From positions 124,001 through 188,000 of the forward strand of contig CAVSFZ010000010.1 in NCBI GenBank assembly GCA_963727235.1: DNA of 64,000 nucleotides. Direction: 5' to 3'. Positions within the stretch are counted from its first letter, which is position 1. Each line of letters opens with the position of its first letter. A model generated the notes under the pieces. It worked only from the letters and a program-made list of their open reading frames with translations, did no database searches and was not told the DNA's origin. The translations under genes and the position numbers were made by a program. The stretch is from CAVPTL01 sp963727235. Lineage in GTDB: Bacteria > Actinomycetota > Thermoleophilia > Gaiellales > JAICJC01. Below, piece after piece: positions 16,615-25,385 of the stretch.

Positions 16615-18012
16615 CTAGTAGGCCATTGCGGGTTGACGGCTTCCGGGCTCGGCCTGCTCATCGCTCGGCGGAGGCGGGACATGCTTGGCGTAGCGGAACA
16701 TCAGCCACCCGTCGACGGCCGCGAGCACGCCGTACAGCAGGGTGAAGCCGGCCAGCGTGATGCCGACCTCCCAGATCGACACCCCGGGCGAAACAGCATT
16801 CCGGGTCAGCAGCAGGCCCTGCACGACCCAGGGCTGCCGGCCCATCTCGGTGAAGATCCACCCGGCCGCGTTGCCGAGCATCGGCAGCGCGATCGCCCAC
16901 GTGGCAACCCGCAGGAACCGGCGCGAGCTTGTCAGCCGCCGCCGCCACATCAGCCACACGCCGTAGCCCGAGACGGCGATCATGGCAAAGCCGATGCCCG
17001 TCATGATCCGAAACGCCCAATAGGTGACTCCGATCACTGGGCGATAGTCACCAGGGCCGTACCTGGCCTGGTACTGGGCGTTGAGAGTGTTGATCCCCTC
17101 GACCCTGCCGCCGAGCGAGTTGGTGGCAAGCACCGAGAGGCCGTCGGGAATGTCGATGTCCAACGAGGAACGGGTCGGGCGGGCCTCGAGCGGAGCGACC
17201 GCAAACAACGAGAACGGTGCGTGGCTTCGACTCGTGTAGAGGGCTTCGGCGGCTGCCATCTTCATCGGCTGCTGCTCGGTCATCAGCTGGGCCTGGCCGT
17301 GCCCCGTCGCCGAGGTGAGAAGCGCCGTAACCAGCACAACCGGTAGGGCGATCCGGATCGAAGAGGTGAACATCTGAGTGTCGTGTCCCCGGGCCAGATG
17401 CCACGCGGACACACCGACCACGATCATCCCGGCGGTCAGAGCTGCAGCGGCAATCGTGTGGGGAAACGCGTACATCAGCGTCGAGTTGGTCAGGATCGCG
17501 CTGATCGAGGTCATCTGAGCGTGCCCTGTCGCGTGGTTCACGGTGTATCCGACCGGGTGCTGCATCCACGAGTTGGCGGCCAGGATGAAGAACGCCGACA
17601 TGGTCGTCCCGATCGCGACGGCGTAGATCGTGGCGAGATGGATCCGTGGCTTGAGATGCTCCCAGCCAAAGATCCAAAGGCCCAGGAACGTCGACTCCAG
17701 GAAGAACGCCACCAAGCCTTCCATCGCCAGCGGCGCTCCGAAGATGTCGCCGACGTACCGCGAGTACGCCGACCAGTTCATGCCGAACTGGAACTCCTGA
17801 ACGAGGCCGGTCACCACGCCGATTGCGAAGTTGATCAGCATCAGCTTGCCGAAAAACCGGGTCAGCCTCAGATACTGCGGATCTCCCCGGCGCAGCCACA
17901 ACGTCTGGAAGATCGCGACGAACCAGGTGATGCCGATCGTGATCGGCACGAACAGGAAGTGATAGATGGTGGTGACGCCGAACTGCCAGCGGGCGAGGTC
18001 GAGCGCGCTCAT
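16615..18012 (-). CDS. cydA: Cytochrome bd oxidase subunit I
   Basis: A 465-residue membrane protein. H18 (YHFLFVPITIG) is the b595 ligand, the GLVQEFQFGMNWSAYSRYVGDIFG segment at about 55-78 is conserved, and H174 region (NHATGHAQM) and the QPMKMAAAEAL quinol-site helix are clear. EMGRQPWVVQGLL near residue 390 is diagnostic. The Q loop is short, as usual outside the E. coli subgroup. The gene starts at ATG 18012 in front of cydB. Together they suit growth at low oxygen or with inhibitors such as NO. Confidence 0.96.
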   Translation of the reverse strand: MSALDLARWQFGVTTIYHFLFVPITIGITWFVAIFQTLWLRRGDPQYLRLTRFFGKLMLINFAIGVVTGLVQEFQFGMNWSAYSRYVGDIFGAPLAMEGLVAFFLESTFLGLWIFGWEHLKPRIHLATIYAVAIGTTMSAFFILAANSWMQHPVGYTVNHATGHAQMTSISAILTNSTLMYAFPHTIAAAALTAGMIVVGVSAWHLARGHDTQMFTSSIRIALPVVLVTALLTSATGHGQAQLMTEQQPMKMAAAEALYTSRSHAPFSLFAVAPLEARPTRSSLDIDIPDGLSVLATNSLGGRVEGINTLNAQYQARYGPGDYRPVIGVTYWAFRIMTGIGFAMIAVSGYGVWLMWRRRLTSSRRFLRVATWAIALPMLGNAAGWIFTEMGRQPWVVQGLLLTRNAVSPGVSIWEVGITLAGFTLLYGVLAAVDGWLMFRYAKHVPPPPSDEQAEPGSRQPAMAY

Positions 18013-18066
18013 CGGATGTGTGTCAAGTTGAGGTCCTTTGATCCCGGCACGGCGGACGCGTGCCAC

Positions 18067-18108
18067 GCCCCGAGCGGCCACCGAATCCACCCGGTGGCCG
18101 CTCAGGGC
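18067..18108. terminator. Strong GC hairpin between hsp20 and cydA
   Basis: GAGCGGCCACCG (18072-18083) and CGGTGGCCGCTC (18092-18103) form a perfect 12-pair stem with an eight-base loop. After one mismatch, four more pairs extend it to 18067-18108. It begins nine bases after the Hsp20 stop in the direction of transcription. No U-run follows, so it would work as a U-less terminator or as an mRNA-stabilising end. Confidence 0.6.
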
Positions 18109-18116
18109 GGTCGTTC

Positions 18117-18563
18117 CTAGGGTGTCGCGATGTCGATTTGGCGCGGCGTCGACTCTGCGACGCGCGGCACCTTGATCGTCAGGACGCCATCCTTGAACGA
18201 CGCTTGGATGTCCTCGGTCTTGACGTTGTCTGGAAGACTCGTGCTGCGTTCGAACCGCCCCACGGCGCGCTCGCGGCTGAGGTATCCCTCGTGCTTCTCC
18301 TCATGCTCTTCCCTGCGCTCGCCGGCGACCGTCAGCATGTGGTCGTGCACACTGACTTTCACCTGATCGGAGGGAACGCCGGGAATGTCGAACTTGTACA
18401 CCGTGGCTTCCTCGGTCTGCTCGATGTCTGCTTCGGGCATCCACATCCCAACCGATCGAGTGCCGGTTCGCAGCGACGTGTCCACGCGCGCGAACATGCG
18501 ATCCATCTCCCTCTGAATCCGCTCCACCTGAGTGAGTGGATCCCATCGAACAATGGTGGCCAT
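18117..18563 (-). CDS. Hsp20/alpha-crystallin small heat-shock protein
   Basis: A 148-residue protein with an alpha-crystallin domain at about residues 40-135. It shows the PEADIEQTEEATVYKFDIPGV start, GERREEHEEKHEGY, the RFERSTSLPDNV loop and the A-x-x-x-n-GVLTIKVP signature. It holds unfolding proteins for refolding by other chaperones. ATG 18563 follows GGGGGAGG; a longer frame to 18635 has no good ribosome site. No HspR or CIRCE-like inverted repeat is obvious upstream. Confidence 0.93.
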   Translation of the reverse strand: MATIVRWDPLTQVERIQREMDRMFARVDTSLRTGTRSVGMWMPEADIEQTEEATVYKFDIPGVPSDQVKVSVHDHMLTVAGERREEHEEKHEGYLSRERAVGRFERSTSLPDNVKTEDIQASFKDGVLTIKVPRVAESTPRQIDIATP

Positions 18564-18718
18564 GGCCTCCCCCTTGATTGCTGTGGGTAGATCGTCACTG
18601 ACGATCCGCACACCCGAATCGGCGTGTGCACCCAAGCCGAAACGCCCGCCGTCCGTAGTTCTCCCGGTTTCGGCCGGCCCCGGGAGGCGCTACTGGGACT
18701 CGGGGACCAGCTCCGCGG

Positions 18719-19069
18719 CTACCAGTTGGGCACAAACTCGCTGTTCGGGATGCCGCCGACGCTGAGCACCTGCAGCCCGTCGGGGCCGGGGATCAGCTTC
18801 CGCTGGGCGGACGGCCCGACCCGCACCATGTGGCCTTTGGCGATCGGATGGGGCTCGCCGTCGATCGTCAGCGTGCCGCTGCCCGCGAGCACCACGTACA
18901 GCTCCTCCTGACCGTCATCGGAGTGATCGTGCTCGGGATAGTCGACGAACCCCGGCGGTGACGTCTCGAGGGTGATTCCGAAGGTGGTGATCCCCATCTC
19001 CTTACGGATCAGCCTGAAGCCGCCGTTCTCGTCCATCTCGTCGACGTGCTTGATCGTGAAGTCGGCCAT
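18719..19069 (-). CDS. Single-domain cupin protein
   Basis: A 116-residue cupin. The first metal-binding motif is at about 45-62 (PEHDHSDDGQEELYVVLAG, with two His and a Glu) and the second, less complete, is around GEPHPIAKGHMVRVGP. Family members bind a metal or small ligand; many are isomerases, dioxygenases or sensors. ATG 19069 starts MADFTIKHVDEM. It stands alone between hsp20 and the catabolic island, so no role is suggested by context. Confidence 0.8.
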   Translation of the reverse strand: MADFTIKHVDEMDENGGFRLIRKEMGITTFGITLETSPPGFVDYPEHDHSDDGQEELYVVLAGSGTLTIDGEPHPIAKGHMVRVGPSAQRKLIPGPDGLQVLSVGGIPNSEFVPNW

Positions 19070-19114
19070 CCGAGGACGGAGACTACCCGTCCGCTGGGTG
19101 AAATACTGGGGCGG

Positions 19115-19225
19115 ATGGACGAGCGCAGTCAACGACTCGGTGCGCGGCTGGAGTGGATGTTCCTCGTGACCGAGTCGGGGAACGAGCCGCTGAGCACGTT
19201 CGCCTTTGAGTCTGCGGCGGGGTAG
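19115..19225 (+). CDS. Possible 36-residue ORF of unknown function
   Basis: A short ORF (MDERSQRLGARLEWMF ... FESAAG) in the 215-base gap between the divergent cupin and aminotransferase genes. Its codons look ordinary for the window, but there is only a weak G-rich stretch upstream and no family resemblance. It may equally be the tail of a lost gene. Confidence 0.25.
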   Translation: MDERSQRLGARLEWMFLVTESGNEPLSTFAFESAAG

Positions 19226-19284
19226 ATGTTGCGCGGCGAGGCGCCGCTGCCATACGATTGCAGCATCTCGCGAATGGAGTTCAC

Positions 19285-20589
19285 ATGGTGAAAACTCTCA
19301 ACAGTGCGTCCGAGTTCGCCACCCGCGCCCGCGGCGTGATCGCAGGAGGCGTGAACAGCGGTCAGCGCCGGATACCCGGTCTCGAGGACATGGTGATCGC
19401 GTCGACCTCGGGTGCCACTCTGACCGATGTAACCGGGCGGACGCTGGTCGACTTCCATGGCGCCTACGGCCCCACCATCCTCGGCCACAACGACCCTGAC
19501 GTGGATCGCGCCGTCCACGAGGCGACGCGTACCATCGACCACGTCGGCGTCGGCGTCAGCCTGCCCGAGATCGAGCTGGGAGAGCTGATCTGCGAGCACA
19601 TCCCGTCGGTCGAACGGATCTTCCTGACCGCGTCGGGGAGTGAGGCCACCTACCACGCCCTGCGGCTCGCACGGGCGGTCACGGGGCGCCTGAAGATCGC
19701 CAAGTTTCAGGGCTGCTACCACGGTTGGCACGACTCGGTCATCCTCAACGTCATCACTCCGGCGGAGCGACTCGGTCAGCTCGATCCCCATTCCGCCGGA
19801 TCGATTCCCGCGGTCACCGAGGCGACCGTCGTGCTGCCGTTCAACGACCCCGACGCGGTCGACGCGGCTCTGGCCGGTCGCGACATCGCCGCGGTCATCA
19901 TCGAGCCCATCCCGCACGCCGTGGGCGTGCTGCTGCCCCAGCAGGAGTTCCTCGATCGTCTGCGTGCGGCCTGTACGCGCACCGACACGGTGCTGATCTT
20001 CGACGAGATCGTGACGGGGTTTCGCCATTCGCTGGGTGGTTACCAGTCCGTGGCGGGGATCACTCCCGACCTCACCACGGTCGGCAAGGCGATGGCCAAC
20101 GGCTACCCGATCGCCGCGTTGGGCGGTCGCGCCGACCTGATGGAGAATCTCGGCACGGTTCCCGGCGGTACGGTCTATGCGACCGGCACTTTCAACGGAC
20201 ATCCGGCCATGGCCGCTGCGGCCGTTGCCACCATCCGCAAACTCGAATCCGAGCCGGTGCTGGATCACGTCTTCGCGTTGGGAGAGCGGCTGCGCGCTGG
20301 TCTGACAGAGCTGTACGCCCGGATCGACCAGACCGCCACGGTTACCGGCTACGGCTCGATCTCGGTCGCCTACTTCATGGACGGCCCGATCGTTCGGTAC
20401 GACGACATGCTGCGGAACGACGCCGAGCTGTTCGTCGGCTACCGGAGGAAGCTGCTGGAGCTGGGGTTCCTCGAGCTGCCCCTCAACCTCAAGCGAAACA
20501 CGTTGTCCTACGCCCACACCGAAACCCAGGTGGACGACCTGTTGGCCGCCACCGAAGCTGCCGTGCTGGCGGTGCGAGCCGAGGGCTGA
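19285..20589 (+). CDS. Class III pyridoxal-phosphate aminotransferase (glutamate-1-semialdehyde-aminomutase-like)
   Basis: A 434-residue fold-type I PLP enzyme. The phosphate-binding SGSEAT is at 117-122, YHGWHD at 145-150, the pyridine-nitrogen D240 with E241 (FDEIVTGFR) and the Schiff-base K268 (TTVGKAMANG). It resembles HemL-like transaminases, but neighbours (SDR, aldehyde dehydrogenase) point to amine or amino-acid breakdown rather than heme synthesis. ATG 19285 is preferred over TTG 19258. It leads an operon with the SDR four bases downstream and the aldehyde dehydrogenase. Confidence 0.9.
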   Translation: MVKTLNSASEFATRARGVIAGGVNSGQRRIPGLEDMVIASTSGATLTDVTGRTLVDFHGAYGPTILGHNDPDVDRAVHEATRTIDHVGVGVSLPEIELGELICEHIPSVERIFLTASGSEATYHALRLARAVTGRLKIAKFQGCYHGWHDSVILNVITPAERLGQLDPHSAGSIPAVTEATVVLPFNDPDAVDAALAGRDIAAVIIEPIPHAVGVLLPQQEFLDRLRAACTRTDTVLIFDEIVTGFRHSLGGYQSVAGITPDLTTVGKAMANGYPIAALGGRADLMENLGTVPGGTVYATGTFNGHPAMAAAAVATIRKLESEPVLDHVFALGERLRAGLTELYARIDQTATVTGYGSISVAYFMDGPIVRYDDMLRNDAELFVGYRRKLLELGFLELPLNLKRNTLSYAHTETQVDDLLAATEAAVLAVRAEG

Positions 20590-20592
20590 GCG

Positions 20593-21348
20593 ATGCCGAG
20601 CCAGGATGGACGAACGGTGATCGTCACCGGCGGTGCCGGCGGAGTCGGTACCGGCATCTGCGAGGTGTTCGCCGATCAAGGTGCGAATCTGGCCGTGTGG
20701 GATCTCGACGGTGATCGTGCCGTCGAACTCGCAGATCGGTTGCCGAGAGCTCGTGCCTACCAGCTCGACATCACCGACAGCGCAGCGGTGGACGCGGCTG
20801 TCGATCGGGTTGAGGCGGATTTCGGGCGGGTGGACGTGCTGATCAACAATGCGGGGCTGATCCGGGTCGGGGATCCCACCCATGAGCTGTCCGACGAATT
20901 GTGGCATCTCTCGATCGGAGTGATGCAGACTGCGGTCTTCTATTGCTCGCGCGCGGTCGGGCGCAAGCTGATCGCTGAGGGGTCGGGCCAGGTCGTGAAT
21001 ATCGCGTCGATCCGCGGGCAGCAGGGGCATGCGGGCCGGCTGGCTTACTGCGCTGCCAAGGCGGCTGTGATCATGATGACCCAGGTGATGGGCGCGGAGT
21101 GGGGGCCGCTGGGTGTGCGCGTCAACGCCGTCGCGCCCGGGTTCATCGCCACCGCGGCCTGGGATCACGAGGTCGAGCGCGGCTTCTACGACGAGCAGCA
21201 GTATCTCTCGGCGATTCCGGCCGGCCGGCTGGCCACGCCCCGCGAGGTCGGACAGCTGTGTTCGTACCTGGCATCGGACGAGAGCGCCTACATCGTCGGC
21301 TCGTGCGTCACCATCGACGGGGGCATGTCCGGAGTGCCGTCGGGGTAG
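20593..21348 (+). CDS. SDR-family oxidoreductase
   Basis: A 251-residue classical short-chain dehydrogenase: TGGAGGVG at 12-19, acidic D37/D39 after the second strand (NAD preference), NNAG at 85-88, catalytic S139, Y152 and K156 (YCAAK). It is only three bases after the aminotransferase stop and two before the aldehyde dehydrogenase GTG, so the three are one operon. A likely job is oxidising or reducing a hydroxy/keto intermediate in the same pathway. Confidence 0.92.
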   Translation: MPSQDGRTVIVTGGAGGVGTGICEVFADQGANLAVWDLDGDRAVELADRLPRARAYQLDITDSAAVDAAVDRVEADFGRVDVLINNAGLIRVGDPTHELSDELWHLSIGVMQTAVFYCSRAVGRKLIAEGSGQVVNIASIRGQQGHAGRLAYCAAKAAVIMMTQVMGAEWGPLGVRVNAVAPGFIATAAWDHEVERGFYDEQQYLSAIPAGRLATPREVGQLCSYLASDESAYIVGSCVTIDGGMSGVPSG

Positions 21349-21350
21349 CC

Positions 21351-22856
21351 GTGGAACGCGTCACCGCTCATCCCCCGTTGCGAGATCTGCTCGGCCCCAA
21401 CGGCCCGAGGCGGCTTGCCTATGTGGACGGAGAGTACGTCCCGGCGGTGTCCGGTGAGACGTTTCGCTGCGTCAGCCCGATCAACGGCGAGGTGGTCGCC
21501 GAGGTGGCGTCGTGCGCCGCCGCCGACGTCGACCGCGCGGTGCGTGGCGCGCGGGCAGCTTTCGAGTCCGGCGTGTGGTCGAGGGCGGCGCCGAAGGACC
21601 GCAAGCGGGTGCTGGCCCGACTCGCTGAGCTGATCGACCGCGACCGCGAGCAGCTGGCGCTGACCGAGACGATCGACGTGGGAAAGCCGATCATCAAGAG
21701 CCGCACGGTGGATCTTCCGTCGGCGATCGACGCGATCGACTACTACGCCGAGGCCATCGATAAGGTCTACGGCGAGGTCGCCCCGTCAGGACCTGACGAT
21801 GTCGTCACGGTCGTACGCGAGCCGCTCGGTGTGGTCGGAGCGGTGGTTCCGTGGAACTATCCGCTGGTGGCCGCGACCTGGAAGGTCGGCCCCGCGCTGG
21901 CGGTCGGCAACAGCGTCGTGCTCAAGCCGGCAGAACAGTCGCCGCTGTCGGCGCTTCGATTGGCAGAGCTCGCCACCGAGGCCGGTGTGCCTGACGGCGT
22001 GCTCCAGGTGCTCCCAGGGTTTGGTGAGACGGCAGGCCGGGCGATCGGGCTGCACAACGATGTGGATATGGTGGGCTTCACCGGGTCGAGTGAGGTCGGC
22101 AAGTTCTTCCTCAGGTACTCCGGCGACTCCAACATGAAGCGCCTCGGCCTCGAGTGCGGTGGCAAGTCCCCGCACATCGTGATGGCCGATTGCACCGACC
22201 TCGACACGGCGGCGGCCATGGTCGTCGCAGGGTTCAACGCCAATCAGGGTCAGCTCTGCTTCGCCGGCACCCGGTTGCTGGTGGACGAGCGCGTCCACGA
22301 TGAGCTGCTCGCGCGGATCACGGACATCGCCGGCGCAATTCACCCCGACGATCCGCTCGACGATGCGACCCAGATGGGGGCGGTGGTGGATCGGACCCAG
22401 CTCGACCGGGTTCTGGGGTACATCGAGACCGGCCAGAGCGAGGGGGCGGCGCTGCACCTGGGCGGGAGCCGGGTACGCACCGAGACGGGTGGCTTCTACG
22501 TGGAGCCGACGATTTTCACGGGCGTCGACAACCGGATGACCATTGGGCGCGAGGAGATCTTCGGACCGGTGCTCTCGACCATGACGTTCGCGACCACCGA
22601 GGAGGCCGTCGCGCTGGCAAACGACACGATGTACGGGCTCGCCGCCGCGGTCTGGACGAACGACATCAACACCGCCCACCGCGTCGCTCGCGACCTCCGA
22701 GCGGGAACGGTCTGGGTCAACTGCATCCTCAACGGCGACATGTCGGTGCCCTCAGGGGGTTTCAAGCAGTCAGGCTTTGGGCGGGACAAGTCCCTGCACG
22801 CGCTCGAGCAGTACACCGACATGAAGGTCACCTGGATTCACCTGCACGGTGGCTAG
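21351..22856 (+). CDS. NAD(P)-dependent aldehyde dehydrogenase (PuuC-like)
   Basis: A 501-residue aldehyde dehydrogenase. PWNYP (167-171) and KPAEQSPLSA (192-201) line the cofactor site, E268 (LECGGKSP) is the general base and C303 (NQGQLCFAGTR) the nucleophile. The C-terminal SVPSGGFKQSGFGRDKSLHALEQYTDMK block is typical of the PuuC/gamma-glutamyl-aminobutyraldehyde branch. GTG 21351 is chosen because it directly follows the SDR stop and begins the domain at the right length. It would oxidise an aldehyde made by the transaminase. Confidence 0.92.
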   Translation: MERVTAHPPLRDLLGPNGPRRLAYVDGEYVPAVSGETFRCVSPINGEVVAEVASCAAADVDRAVRGARAAFESGVWSRAAPKDRKRVLARLAELIDRDREQLALTETIDVGKPIIKSRTVDLPSAIDAIDYYAEAIDKVYGEVAPSGPDDVVTVVREPLGVVGAVVPWNYPLVAATWKVGPALAVGNSVVLKPAEQSPLSALRLAELATEAGVPDGVLQVLPGFGETAGRAIGLHNDVDMVGFTGSSEVGKFFLRYSGDSNMKRLGLECGGKSPHIVMADCTDLDTAAAMVVAGFNANQGQLCFAGTRLLVDERVHDELLARITDIAGAIHPDDPLDDATQMGAVVDRTQLDRVLGYIETGQSEGAALHLGGSRVRTETGGFYVEPTIFTGVDNRMTIGREEIFGPVLSTMTFATTEEAVALANDTMYGLAAAVWTNDINTAHRVARDLRAGTVWVNCILNGDMSVPSGGFKQSGFGRDKSLHALEQYTDMKVTWIHLHGG

Positions 22857-23611
22857 GTGTCCCGGGGAAGCTTGACCGCTGAGAATCCACCGTCCACCCG
22901 CACCGTCTCGCCGGTCACGTACGCGGCCGCGTCCGACAGCAGGAACAGGATCACATCGGCCACCTCCCGCGCTGCGCCGAACCGTTTGAGGGCGTGGAGG
23001 TTGCGGTACACCTCACCGTCGATCACGTCGCGCGCGATCAGATCGGCGACCAGTTTGGAGTCGATGTAGCCTGGTGCGACGCAGTTGACGCGGATGCCGA
23101 GGTCGGCCCACTCGACCGCCAGCGTGCGCGTCATCGCACCGATCGCGCCTTTCGCCGCGGCGTAGGCAAGCCGCTCCGGCCAGCCGAAGAACATAGCCAC
23201 CGATCCCATGTTCACGATTGAGCCCCCGCCGCTCGCGGCCATCCGTCTGGCCACCTCCTGGCTCGCCAGAAAGGTTCCGTCAACGTGTACCGCCAAAACT
23301 CGGCGCCAGGTGGCGTGATCGAGCTCGAGTGTGGGCGTGTGGTTGACGGCTCCCACCGAGTTGACGAGGCCGACGATCGGCTCACCCCAAGCGGCGGCGG
23401 CCGCGACCGCCCGGGCGACTTCGTCCGGGTCGGTCAGGTCGGCTTTGATCAGCATTGCCCGATCGTGATCGGCGAACTCCTCTGGTGTATCCAGGTCGAT
23501 CGAGACGCAGCGGTGGTCGGTGGTCTCCAGCACCGCGGCTATCACCGCGTGCGCGATTCCGCCGGCTCCTCCGGTGACGACCACCGTGCCGTGCCCGGGG
23601 CCCGCGGTCAT
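22853..23611 (-). CDS. SDR-family oxidoreductase
   Basis: A 252-residue short-chain dehydrogenase with TGGAGGIA at 13-20, NSVG replacing the usual NNAG at about 84-87, and catalytic S137, Y150 and K154 (YAAAK). It is the second gene of an operon with the IclR regulator: ATG 23611 overlaps the regulator stop (ATGA). Its 3' end overlaps the convergent aldehyde dehydrogenase by four bases. The odd NSVG motif is a mild departure in an otherwise complete enzyme. Confidence 0.9.
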   Translation of the reverse strand: MTAGPGHGTVVVTGGAGGIAHAVIAAVLETTDHRCVSIDLDTPEEFADHDRAMLIKADLTDPDEVARAVAAAAAWGEPIVGLVNSVGAVNHTPTLELDHATWRRVLAVHVDGTFLASQEVARRMAASGGGSIVNMGSVAMFFGWPERLAYAAAKGAIGAMTRTLAVEWADLGIRVNCVAPGYIDSKLVADLIARDVIDGEVYRNLHALKRFGAAREVADVILFLLSDAAAYVTGETVRVDGGFSAVKLPRDT

Positions 23612-24408
23612 GCCGTGAGCGTCGAGGTGGTGCGCAGCAACGCTGCGATCAGCGCGTCGCCGTCTCGTTCGAACCGGTGCAGCGGCACCGAGATTGTGAC
23701 CGCCGCCGTGATGTGCCCGTTGTCCAGCACCGGTGCGGATGCGCACGCCACGCCTTCGGCATACTCGGCCACGTCGGTCGAGTATCCCTGCTCCCTGATT
23801 CGCTCGAACTCCTCCTCGAGCTTGGCCGGATCCGTGATGGTGTGCTCGGTCACGACCCGGATCGGGTGCGTCGAGAAGTACGCCTCTCGGGTTTCGGGTC
23901 GGGCGTGCGCCAGCAGCAGCTTTCCCGAAGCGCGGGCGTGCCCGTCACCACGCATGCCGCGGTGAATGGCTCCAACCCGGACGGCGTGACTGCCCTCGAT
24001 CGACGCCAGCACCACGATCTCGCTGTGTCGCCACGCGCTCAGATGGGACGTCTCACCCGAGCTGTCGGCCAGCTCGCGCAGTCCGCTCAAGAGGCTCGCC
24101 GGTGGCGACAGCTGCCTGTCGAATGCATCGGAGAGCACCCCCACCTTGGGGCCGAGCGTGTACCGCCGGGCCGAGTCCTTGGCCACCAGCCCCTCGGAGA
24201 CCAGTGTGTTCAGCAGGTGGTAGGTGGTCGCCACGTGCATCCCGACCGCGGTTGCGGTCTCCTTGGCCGTGATCGCCTCGCCGTGATTTGCGAGGTGCAG
24301 CAGGATCCGCGACGCCCGTGACACCGACCGGATCAGCGTGGGCTTGGCGGCGGTGGGAGCCTTCTCCGGGGATTTGTCGGTGGTGGTCTTGCGTCGAGTC
24401 TCAGGCAT
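23608..24408 (-). CDS. IclR-family transcriptional regulator
   Basis: A 266-residue regulator: a charged N-terminal tail, a winged helix-turn-helix at about 28-88 (SVSRASRILLHLANHG, then VGMHVATTYHLLNTLVSEGLV), and an effector-binding domain with HLSAWRHSEIVVLASIEG, GHARASGKLLLA and GVACASAPVLDNG. It is divergent from the prolyl-iminopeptidase-like gene. Its -10 (TATAAT on the minus strand) lies inside the ATTTCA-N5-TGGAAT element at 24438-24454, so autoregulation is likely. The same element recurs before other modules. Confidence 0.93.
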   Translation of the reverse strand: MPETRRKTTTDKSPEKAPTAAKPTLIRSVSRASRILLHLANHGEAITAKETATAVGMHVATTYHLLNTLVSEGLVAKDSARRYTLGPKVGVLSDAFDRQLSPPASLLSGLRELADSSGETSHLSAWRHSEIVVLASIEGSHAVRVGAIHRGMRGDGHARASGKLLLAHARPETREAYFSTHPIRVVTEHTITDPAKLEEEFERIREQGYSTDVAEYAEGVACASAPVLDNGHITAAVTISVPLHRFERDGDALIAALLRTTSTLTA

Positions 24409-24437
24409 CGTCTACGGTGACCTCCGCTCGCAATCTC

Positions 24438-24454
24438 ATTTCATTATATGGAAT
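24438..24454. promoter_or_regulatory. Candidate IclR operator in the divergent promoter
   Basis: ATTTCA-TTATA-TGGAAT, an inverted repeat with five of six matching positions. On the minus strand its centre gives TATAAT, a consensus -10 for the iclR gene. The element matches 26837-26853 and 35997-36013. Confidence 0.6.
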
Positions 24455-24470
24455 ATTCGGAGGGTGACCG

Positions 24471-25385
24471 TTGACAGAAAGCCCGCTTCCGATACGTGAA
24501 GGACGAATGGTCGTCGATGACGCCGGCCATAGCATCACGTATCAGATTCACGGAGACGCCGATACCAGCCTGATCGGGTTGCATGGGGGGCCGGGAGCAG
24601 ACATGACCACTCTCAGCCGGCTGGCCGAAATCGCGGACCAGTCGGTTCAGGTGGTGCTGTACGACCAGCTCGGCGGGGGACGCTCCGACCGCCCCGACGA
24701 CGACTCCCTGTGGACGATGGAGCGGTTTGTGGCGGAACTCGAGGCGGTGCGCAGCGGGCTTGATCTCGGCCGGGTGCACCTCCTGGGGCGTTCCTGGGGA
24801 GGATTCCTCGGCCTGCAGTACACGCTCGACCATCCGCAGTCAGTGCGCTCGCTGGCGGTGTGCAACGCCGGTGCCTCGGTGATCGAGGAGCTGCGCGGCA
24901 TCAACCGGATGCGATCGTCACTCGATTCCGAGACGCTGGCCACCCTGTCTCGCCACGAGGCGACCGGCGAGTACGAGCACCCCGACTACCTGGATGCCGT
25001 GCATCGGGTGTATGCCCGGCATTTCCGTCGATCGGCCGCGCCGTTCGACCTGGAGAGATCGCTGGCCGAGCTGGAGTCCGACGTGCTTCCGCACCTCACC
25101 GATCTGGGGCGGCCCTACTTCGTGATGTGGGGCCCGAACGAGTTCGTCTGCAACGGCAACCTGCTGAACTGGGACGTCACCGATCGCCTCGGGGAGATCG
25201 CAGCACCGGTGTTGATCGTCGCCGGCTGGCACGACATCGTCTCAGTCGATGCCCACCGGGCGATCGCCGATCGGGTCGCCGACAATGAGTTCGTGATCTT
25301 CGGCAACGCCTCCCACGCCCTGCTGGCCGAGAAGGACGCAGACCTTTACCTGGCGGTCGTCAAGGACTTCATCCGTCGCCACTGA
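24471..25385 (+). CDS. Prolyl-iminopeptidase-like alpha/beta hydrolase
   Basis: A 304-residue hydrolase of the proline iminopeptidase (S33) family. HGGPG (38-42) forms the oxyanion hole, DQLGGGRS (65-72) is diagnostic, S108 sits in GRSWGG, and D255 and H282 complete the triad. Substrates include N-terminal proline peptides and, for relatives, amino-acid amides. TTG 24471 follows GGAGGGTGACCG, a good ribosome site. It is under the divergent IclR-operator region and overlaps the convergent lyase gene by 17 bases. Confidence 0.88.
   Translation: MTESPLPIREGRMVVDDAGHSITYQIHGDADTSLIGLHGGPGADMTTLSRLAEIADQSVQVVLYDQLGGGRSDRPDDDSLWTMERFVAELEAVRSGLDLGRVHLLGRSWGGFLGLQYTLDHPQSVRSLAVCNAGASVIEELRGINRMRSSLDSETLATLSRHEATGEYEHPDYLDAVHRVYARHFRRSAAPFDLERSLAELESDVLPHLTDLGRPYFVMWGPNEFVCNGNLLNWDVTDRLGEIAAPVLIVAGWHDIVSVDAHRAIADRVADNEFVIFGNASHALLAEKDADLYLAVVKDFIRRH

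Noticed and set aside
19285..20589. Reading the class III aminotransferase as HemL (heme synthesis)
   Set aside because: Fold and motifs fit, but neighbours are SDR, aldehyde dehydrogenase and catabolic regulators, and a second paralogue sits in a similar module.
19129..21168. A 679-residue - strand frame opposite the aminotransferase and SDR
   Set aside because: Arg/Asp/His-rich shadow; the + strand genes have all catalytic residues.
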